Positions 59,470 to 64,000 of a stretch of 64,000 nt of DNA are shown here, in pieces. Source of the DNA: an uncultured Muribaculaceae bacterium (GTDB lineage: Bacteria; Bacteroidota; Bacteroidia; Bacteroidales; Muribaculaceae); assembly GCA_944321875.1 (NCBI GenBank), contig CALUMX010000004.1, positions 1-64,000 on the forward strand, in the 5' to 3' direction. Every line of letters starts with the position of its first letter. Within the stretch, counting starts at the first letter, position 1. A program made the position numbers and the translations under genes. The notes beneath the pieces are model-generated. The model searched no databases. It was not told the DNA's origin and saw nothing but the letters and a program-made list of their open reading frames with translations.

Positions 59470-59922
59470 ATGGCAACTTGGTTTGAATGTAAAGTAAAAT
59501 ACGATAAATTGAACGAAAACGGTCAACAGAAAACAGTAACAGAACCCTATTTGGTTGACGCGTTATCGTTTACGGAGGCAGAGGCCCGCATTATAGAAGA
59601 AATCACTCCGTTTATCTCCGGAGAGTTTAAGGTAACAGCGGTAAAACGCACCAATATCGCCGAAATTTTCTGGAATGAAGATGGAGACAGATGGTATAAA
59701 GTCAAGGTGAACTTCATAACCATCGACGAGAAGACAGCCGTGGAGAAAAAAACGGCTAATTACATCATTGTTCAGGCAAGTGATTTCAAATCGGCATACG
59801 ACAACTTCATGGAAGGCATGAAGGGTACAATGTCAGATTTTGAAATTGCCCAAATTAACGAGACACCGCTGATGGACGTCTACAAGGAAGACCTCGGTGG
59901 TGATAAAGAAACAAAAGAGTAA
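59470..59922 (+). CDS. DUF4494 family protein
   Basis: A 150-residue soluble protein matching DUF4494. It begins ATWFECKVKYDK, and contains EPYLVDALSFTEAEARIIEE, FKVTAVKRTNIAEIFWNEDGDRWYKVKVNFIT and a helical C-terminus. No signal peptide; no function is established. Its stop overlaps the YggS ATG by one base (TAATG), so the two are translated together. Confidence 0.92.
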   Translation: MATWFECKVKYDKLNENGQQKTVTEPYLVDALSFTEAEARIIEEITPFISGEFKVTAVKRTNIAEIFWNEDGDRWYKVKVNFITIDEKTAVEKKTANYIIVQASDFKSAYDNFMEGMKGTMSDFEIAQINETPLMDVYKEDLGGDKETKE

Positions 59923-60593
59923 TGACTGCTATATCACAGGCTATCCATACGCTGCAAGGCTCACTCCCCAAGGGGGTGGACCTTGTTGCCGTTTCAAAAT
60001 TCCATCCGGTGGAAGCATTGATGGAAGCCTATAATGCCGGGCAACGGATTTTTGGAGAGAGCAGGGCTCAGGAACTTATCAAGAAAGTCCCGGAAATGCC
60101 GGATGATGTGGAATGGCATTTTATCGGCCATCTGCAGACCAATAAGGTGAAATCCATTATTCCTATTGTATCTTTGATTCACAGTATTGATAGCGAGAAG
60201 CTCCTGCGGACGGTAGACGAGGAAGCCGGAAAAGCCGGACGAATTGTCGATGTACTGCTTGAGCTGCATGTGGCGCAAGAGGAGTCAAAATTTGGCTTCA
60301 CGCCGGAAGATTGTCTGCGCCTGGCCGGTGACGGCACTTTCGCCTCTTTGAAGAATGTCCGGATACGGGGTGTCATGGGAATGGCAACCAATACGGAGGA
60401 CGAGGCGGAAATTGCAAAAGAATTCCATGCAATAAGAGCTGTGTTTGACACCCTCAAACAAGGAGCGATGTCGGCCAATCCTGAATTTAGCATTGTCAGC
60501 ATGGGAATGAGCGACGACTATGAGATTGCCATCGCGGAAGGGAGCACGATGGTACGTGTCGGCAGCAAAATCTTTGGACCAAGACAATATTAA
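59922..60593 (+). CDS. YggS/PLPBP-family pyridoxal phosphate-binding protein
   Basis: A 223-residue cytosolic protein homologous to the N-terminal barrel of alanine racemase. PLP-binding Lys26 is in LVAVSKFHP; FGESRAQEL, WHFIGHLQTNKVKSI and IRGVMGMAT are conserved; SMGMSDDYEIAIAEGSTMVRVGSKIFG binds the phosphate. Family members keep free PLP and vitamer levels in balance rather than catalysing a known reaction. It overlaps DUF4494 by one base. Confidence 0.96.
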   Translation: MTAISQAIHTLQGSLPKGVDLVAVSKFHPVEALMEAYNAGQRIFGESRAQELIKKVPEMPDDVEWHFIGHLQTNKVKSIIPIVSLIHSIDSEKLLRTVDEEAGKAGRIVDVLLELHVAQEESKFGFTPEDCLRLAGDGTFASLKNVRIRGVMGMATNTEDEAEIAKEFHAIRAVFDTLKQGAMSANPEFSIVSMGMSDDYEIAIAEGSTMVRVGSKIFGPRQY

Positions 60594-60627
60594 TAAGTAA
60601 AAATATTAACCTAACTATTAAACAATT

Positions 60628-61914
60628 ATGGAACAAGAAAAGAAAAACTACGCATTGCCTATTGTGGTAATGTTCTTTTTGTTTGCAATGATTTCTTTCG
60701 TGACCGGATTCCAGAATCCATTTGGAATTATCCTGAAAGAGCAATTGACTCTGTCAAACTTCGAGTCTCAGCTGGGTAACGCAGCCAACTTTATCGCTTA
60801 TGCCTTCATGGGATTTCCTGCAGGTATGATTCTTCAAAAGAAGGGATACCGTTTCTCTGCCATCGCTGCAGTATTGGTAGGTCTTGTAGGTGTAGCATTG
60901 ATGTTCCTGTCCAGCTGCATTGAGTCAGGCGTATTTGCCGTATACTTGATTGGCGCGTTTGTGGCAGGTTTCTCCATGTGTATGTTGAATACGGTAGTAA
61001 ACCCGATGCTCAACACTCTTGGCGGTGGTGGCAAGAAGGGTAACCAGCTCATCCAATTTGGTGGTGCGACCAACTCTTTGGCAGCAACCATCTGCCCGGT
61101 ATTGGTCGGTTATCTGATGGGTTCCAACATCAAGGAATGTACATTGGTTGACGCACAGGCAGCTCTGTGGATTGCGATGGGTATCTTTGCTTTGGCATTG
61201 GTTGTCCTCCTGCTCTCCAAGCTTCCGGAGCCTATCCTCGAAGAGCTCAGAGCCAACAAAGGCAAGAAAGAAGAGCAATTGCCGGTTAGCGGCGTATTCA
61301 AGTACAGCCATTTCGTAGGCGGTATCGTTGCTATCTTCCTTTATGTAGGTATTGAGGTAGGTATTCCAAACATGGCCAACCTCTACATGACTAACGAACT
61401 TGGCATTGAGGCTTCTGTAGCAGGCTCATTGGTAGGTATGTATTGGTTGCTGATGCTCGTAGGCCGTCTTGTTGGTGGTGCTATCGGTGGTAAGATTTCC
61501 AGCCGTGTTATGCTTACAGCCGTATCTTCAGTGGCTTTGATTTTCCTGGTTGCTGCCATTATGACTTCACCGGAAGTTAAGGTTTCTGTACCGGGTTTCT
61601 CTTCAGACCTCTCATTTATGACTGTTCAGGCTCCGTTGAGCATCCTGTTCCTCATCCTTTGTGGTATCTGTACTTCAATTATGTGGGGTGGTATCTTCAA
61701 CCTTGCAGTTGAAGGTCTCGGCAAGTACACAGCGGTAGCTTCCGGCTTGTTCATGGTGATGGTTTGCGGTGGTGGTATCCTCCCGTTGATTCAAGGTGCG
61801 GTTGCCGATGCAGCCGGCTACCTCTCCAGCTATTGGGTATTGGTTATTGCCGTAGCTTACCTGTTGTTCTATGCATTGGTAGGCAGCAAGGTTGTAAAAA
61901 GAGCAGACCGATAA
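60628..61914 (+). CDS. Sugar MFS transporter (FHS family, FucP/GluP-like)
   Basis: A 428-residue major facilitator with about 12 helices. FVTGFQNPFGIILKEQLTLSNFESQLGNAANFIAYAFMGFPAGMIL matches the first two helices of the fucose/glucose-galactose branch, and the loop LMVLLKKKGYRFS-like KKGYRF is typical. NPMLNTLGGGGKKGNQLIQFGGATNSLAATI contains the conserved Asn/Gln pore residues. A proton- or Na+-coupled hexose symport is likely; the sugar is not determined. It starts 34 bp after the YggS gene and ends at a strong terminator. Confidence 0.92.
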   Translation: MEQEKKNYALPIVVMFFLFAMISFVTGFQNPFGIILKEQLTLSNFESQLGNAANFIAYAFMGFPAGMILQKKGYRFSAIAAVLVGLVGVALMFLSSCIESGVFAVYLIGAFVAGFSMCMLNTVVNPMLNTLGGGGKKGNQLIQFGGATNSLAATICPVLVGYLMGSNIKECTLVDAQAALWIAMGIFALALVVLLLSKLPEPILEELRANKGKKEEQLPVSGVFKYSHFVGGIVAIFLYVGIEVGIPNMANLYMTNELGIEASVAGSLVGMYWLLMLVGRLVGGAIGGKISSRVMLTAVSSVALIFLVAAIMTSPEVKVSVPGFSSDLSFMTVQAPLSILFLILCGICTSIMWGGIFNLAVEGLGKYTAVASGLFMVMVCGGGILPLIQGAVADAAGYLSSYWVLVIAVAYLLFYALVGSKVVKRADR

Positions 61915-61934
61915 ATAAGCACATTATAATACTA

Positions 61935-61966
61935 AAGGGCGCCATTCCTATGGTGCCCTTTTTTTG
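61935..61966 (+). terminator. Intrinsic terminator after the sugar transporter gene
   Basis: AAGGGCGCCA pairs with TGGTGCCCTT (one G-U) and is followed by a run of T residues. Confidence 0.9.
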
Positions 61967-62045
61967 TTCGGGATTTAAAAACCGTGACATGGTCCAAAGT
62001 ATTGTTTTGGAACATGTTTTCGATTTGTTCTTTTTTAGCATTCGG

Positions 62046-62077
62046 TTTGAAAATGTAAAACATTTTTATTAATTTCG
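62046..62077 (+). promoter_or_regulatory. Promoter of the transketolase gene
   Basis: TTTG (62046-62049) and TAATTTCG (62070-62077, one mismatch) are spaced by exactly 20 bp, 28 bp before the ATG at 62106. Confidence 0.72.
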
Positions 62078-62105
62078 CAGTAGTAAAAAATCAACTTCCC
62101 AAAAT

Positions 62106-64000
62106 ATGTCAATGAACGCACAACAAATGAGTAAAGTGGCAGACAACCTCCGAATTTTGGAGGCTGCGATGGTCGAAGCTGCTAAATCCGGTCACCCCGG
62201 AGGATCTATGAGTGGAACAGACTATGTTAACACTTTGTATTCTAAATATCTAATCTATGACCCCGATGATGCCGCATGGTTCGGAAGGGACCGCTTCTAT
62301 TTGGACCCAGGACACATGTCTCCGATGCTGTATGCAGTGCTTGCCATGTGTGGCAACTATACCATCGAGGATTTAAAGAGTTTCCGCCAATGGGGAAGCC
62401 GTACTCCCGGCCATCCTGAATTGGATTTCACACGTGGAATTGAGAATGGCTCTGGTCCATTGGGACAAGGTCATGTCATGGCTGTCGGTTCTGCCATTGC
62501 GGAGCGTTTCATTGCATCGCGTTTCGGTGAAGTGATGGCTCATAAAACCTATGCTTTCATTTCCGATGGCGGTATTCAGGAAGAAATTTCACAAGGCGCC
62601 GGTCGTATTGCCGGCTATCTGGGCTTGAGCAACCTTATCATGTTCTATGACAGCAACAAGGTACAGCTTGCCACAATGGTAGACCAGGTTTCTGCTGAAG
62701 ACACAGCGGCTAAATACCGTGCATGGAACTGGAATGTCATCGAAATCGACGGTAACAATTCCGACGAAATATCAGCCGCCATTGAGGCTGCCTTGAAAGA
62801 AGACAAACGCCCGACGTTGATTATCGGTAATACGATTATGGGTAAGGGATGTGTTGACGCAGAAGGCAACAATTTTGAATTCCGTTGCAGCACTCACGGT
62901 AACCCAATCAGCAAGTCCGGCGCAAGCTATGAGAAAACAGTGGAAAATCTCGGTGGTGACCCGCAAGACCCATGGAAGATTTTCGACGAAACAAAACAAC
63001 TCTATGCAGAGCGTCGTGCAGCTTTGGTTGAGATTGTTAAAGAAAGAAAGGCAAAATATGCGGCTTGGGCAGCAGAAAACCCGGAAAAGGCTGCAGAACT
63101 TCAATCTTGGATTGACGGTAAGTTGCCGGCTATCGACTATTCAAAAATTGAGCATAAGGCAAACATCGCAACACGTACGGCATCTGCCAACGTGCTGACG
63201 GCTTTGGGTGAGGCATTGGACAACATGATTGTTTCATCTGCCGACTTGTCCAACAGTGACAAGACTGAATCGTTTGTCAAGAAGGTAGGTGGTTTCATTA
63301 CACCAGATAACTTAGGTGGCAAATTCCTGCAATCAGGTGTTGCCGAGTTGACAATGGCTTCTATTATGAATGGTATCGCCCTTCACGGAGGTTTGCAATG
63401 CGCATGCGGTACGTTCTTCGTATTCTCTGACTACATGAAGCCGGCAATTCGTATGACAGCGCTGATGCGTCTTCCGGTTAAGTTCGTATGGACTCACGAC
63501 TCATTCCGCGTAGGAGAGGACGGTCCGACTCACGAACCGGTTGAACAGGAAGCTCAAATCCGTCTGCTTGAGGAACTCAAAAACCACCTTGGCAAGAACA
63601 GCATGCTCGTGCTTCGTCCGGCAGACAGCGCAGAAACAACTATTGCCTGGAAGATGGCCATGGAGAATACCGACACTCCAACAGGTCTTATTCTGACCCG
63701 TCAGGATGTGGAAGACCTCCCATCAGCATCCGGCAACCGTTATGCAGATGCATTGCAGATGGAAAAGGGTGGTTACGCAGTTGTTGAATGTGAAAATCCG
63801 GATATCGTATTGGTTGGTAATGGTTCTGACGTATTGCTGCTCGTGAAATCAGCAGAACAATTGAAAGCTGAGGGTATCAATGCCCGCGTCGTTTCTGTTC
63901 CTTCTATCGGTTTGTTCATGGAGCAACCGGAAGAATACCGCAAGTCACTCATTCCAGACAATAAGCCGGTTTACGGAAAGACTTCAGGCATCGCATCCAC
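62106..64000 (+). CDS. tkt: Transketolase (3' end beyond the window)
   Basis: 631 codons are visible and the frame stays open at the window edge; a full-length protein of about 670 residues is expected. KSGHPGGSMSG carries the catalytic His near the N-terminus. The ThDP motif reads SDGGIQEEISQGAGRIAGYLGLSNLIMFYDSNK, with GDGC of the E. coli enzyme replaced by SDGG, as in other Bacteroidales. The pyrimidine domain contains FVFSDYMKPAIRM and THDSFRVGEDGPTHEPVEQ. The enzyme moves two-carbon units in the non-oxidative pentose phosphate pathway. Confidence 0.97.
   Translation, partial: MSMNAQQMSKVADNLRILEAAMVEAAKSGHPGGSMSGTDYVNTLYSKYLIYDPDDAAWFGRDRFYLDPGHMSPMLYAVLAMCGNYTIEDLKSFRQWGSRTPGHPELDFTRGIENGSGPLGQGHVMAVGSAIAERFIASRFGEVMAHKTYAFISDGGIQEEISQGAGRIAGYLGLSNLIMFYDSNKVQLATMVDQVSAEDTAAKYRAWNWNVIEIDGNNSDEISAAIEAALKEDKRPTLIIGNTIMGKGCVDAEGNNFEFRCSTHGNPISKSGASYEKTVENLGGDPQDPWKIFDETKQLYAERRAALVEIVKERKAKYAAWAAENPEKAAELQSWIDGKLPAIDYSKIEHKANIATRTASANVLTALGEALDNMIVSSADLSNSDKTESFVKKVGGFITPDNLGGKFLQSGVAELTMASIMNGIALHGGLQCACGTFFVFSDYMKPAIRMTALMRLPVKFVWTHDSFRVGEDGPTHEPVEQEAQIRLLEELKNHLGKNSMLVLRPADSAETTIAWKMAMENTDTPTGLILTRQDVEDLPSASGNRYADALQMEKGGYAVVECENPDIVLVGNGSDVLLLVKSAEQLKAEGINARVVSVPSIGLFMEQPEEYRKSLIPDNKPVYGKTSGIAS

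Noticed and set aside
1-64000. tRNA or rRNA genes, CRISPR arrays, insertion sequences, integrases, prophage genes
   Set aside because: No cloverleaf with the T-loop consensus, no regularly spaced repeats, no transposase motif or terminal repeats were seen; all gaps longer than 200 bp were read for these.

Overview
The window is a chromosomal segment from a Bacteroidota genome, almost certainly order Bacteroidales (genus not resolved). The evidence is the Bacteroidota-type primary sigma factor without region 1.1, promoters of the TTTG - 20 bp - TAnnTTTG form, sparse Shine-Dalgarno sites, adenosylcobalamin-dependent ribonucleotide reductase, a DPE2-like amylomaltase with tandem CBM20 domains, a DUF4492-cydAB locus, outer-membrane TonB/FadL barrels and a DAHP synthase-chorismate mutase fusion. 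I see no tRNA, rRNA, CRISPR array, insertion sequence, integrase or phage gene, so this looks like core genome.

Layout. 0-3.4 kb: a membrane-anchored winged-helix regulator followed by a carboxypeptidase-regulatory-domain/TonB-plug outer-membrane barrel. 3.4-9.8 kb: nitroreductase, class II ribonucleotide reductase (nrdJ), 4-alpha-glucanotransferase (malQ). 9.9-14.6 kb: rpoD, a HtrA/Deg lipoprotein protease, a DUF695-like gene and rmuC. 14.6-19.4 kb (minus strand): tsaC, an initiating sugar-phosphate transferase, a CBS-containing ClC channel and fmt, apparently one operon. 19.6-21.9 kb: rpsP with a long Ala/Glu/Lys tail, then a fluoride-type riboswitch and a CLC-F-type fluoride antiporter. 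22.1-31.6 kb: carA, carB, a signal-peptide-bearing bleomycin-hydrolase-like peptidase, an ABC-F ATPase and an M13 peptidase, with gaps of 7-18 bp. 31.7-36.2 kb: trmN, a secreted Tyr/Trp/Gly/Asn/Ser-rich protein, a FadL-like porin and a small lipoprotein. 36.3-41.2 kb: hisS, a YugP-like metallopeptidase, DAHP synthase-chorismate mutase, rlmH, nadC. 41.3-45.8 kb: a Sel1-repeat protein, DUF3737, a MalY/PatB lyase and an exported DUF362 protein. 45.9-55.1 kb (minus strand): a 57-residue membrane protein, dxs, trkA, trkH, ftsK, lolA-like, trxB. 55.2-59.2 kb (minus strand): a lysine exporter LysO split into two overlapping genes, then DUF4492-cydA-cydB. 59.4-64 kb: DUF4494, a YggS PLP-binding protein, a sugar MFS transporter and transketolase, which runs off the window.

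How the parts work together. Most genes are housekeeping: nucleotide precursors (nrdJ, carAB), translation and tRNA modification (fmt, tsaC, trmN, hisS, rpsP, rlmH), envelope and ion homeostasis (trkAH, two ClC proteins, cydAB, degP, lolA), and central metabolism (dxs, tkt, malQ, nadC). The most informative non-coding element is the leader at 20403-20573. It matches the fluoride (crcB-motif) aptamer base for base at the key positions, and a competing hairpin suggests transcription attenuation in front of a protein with CLC-F signature motifs. Other items worth following up are the inner-membrane regulator/barrel pair at the left end, the 57-residue membrane protein overlapping dxs, the low-complexity secreted protein next to the FadL barrel with a possible structured RNA upstream, and repeated CCAAA motifs between the cyd operon and DUF4494.
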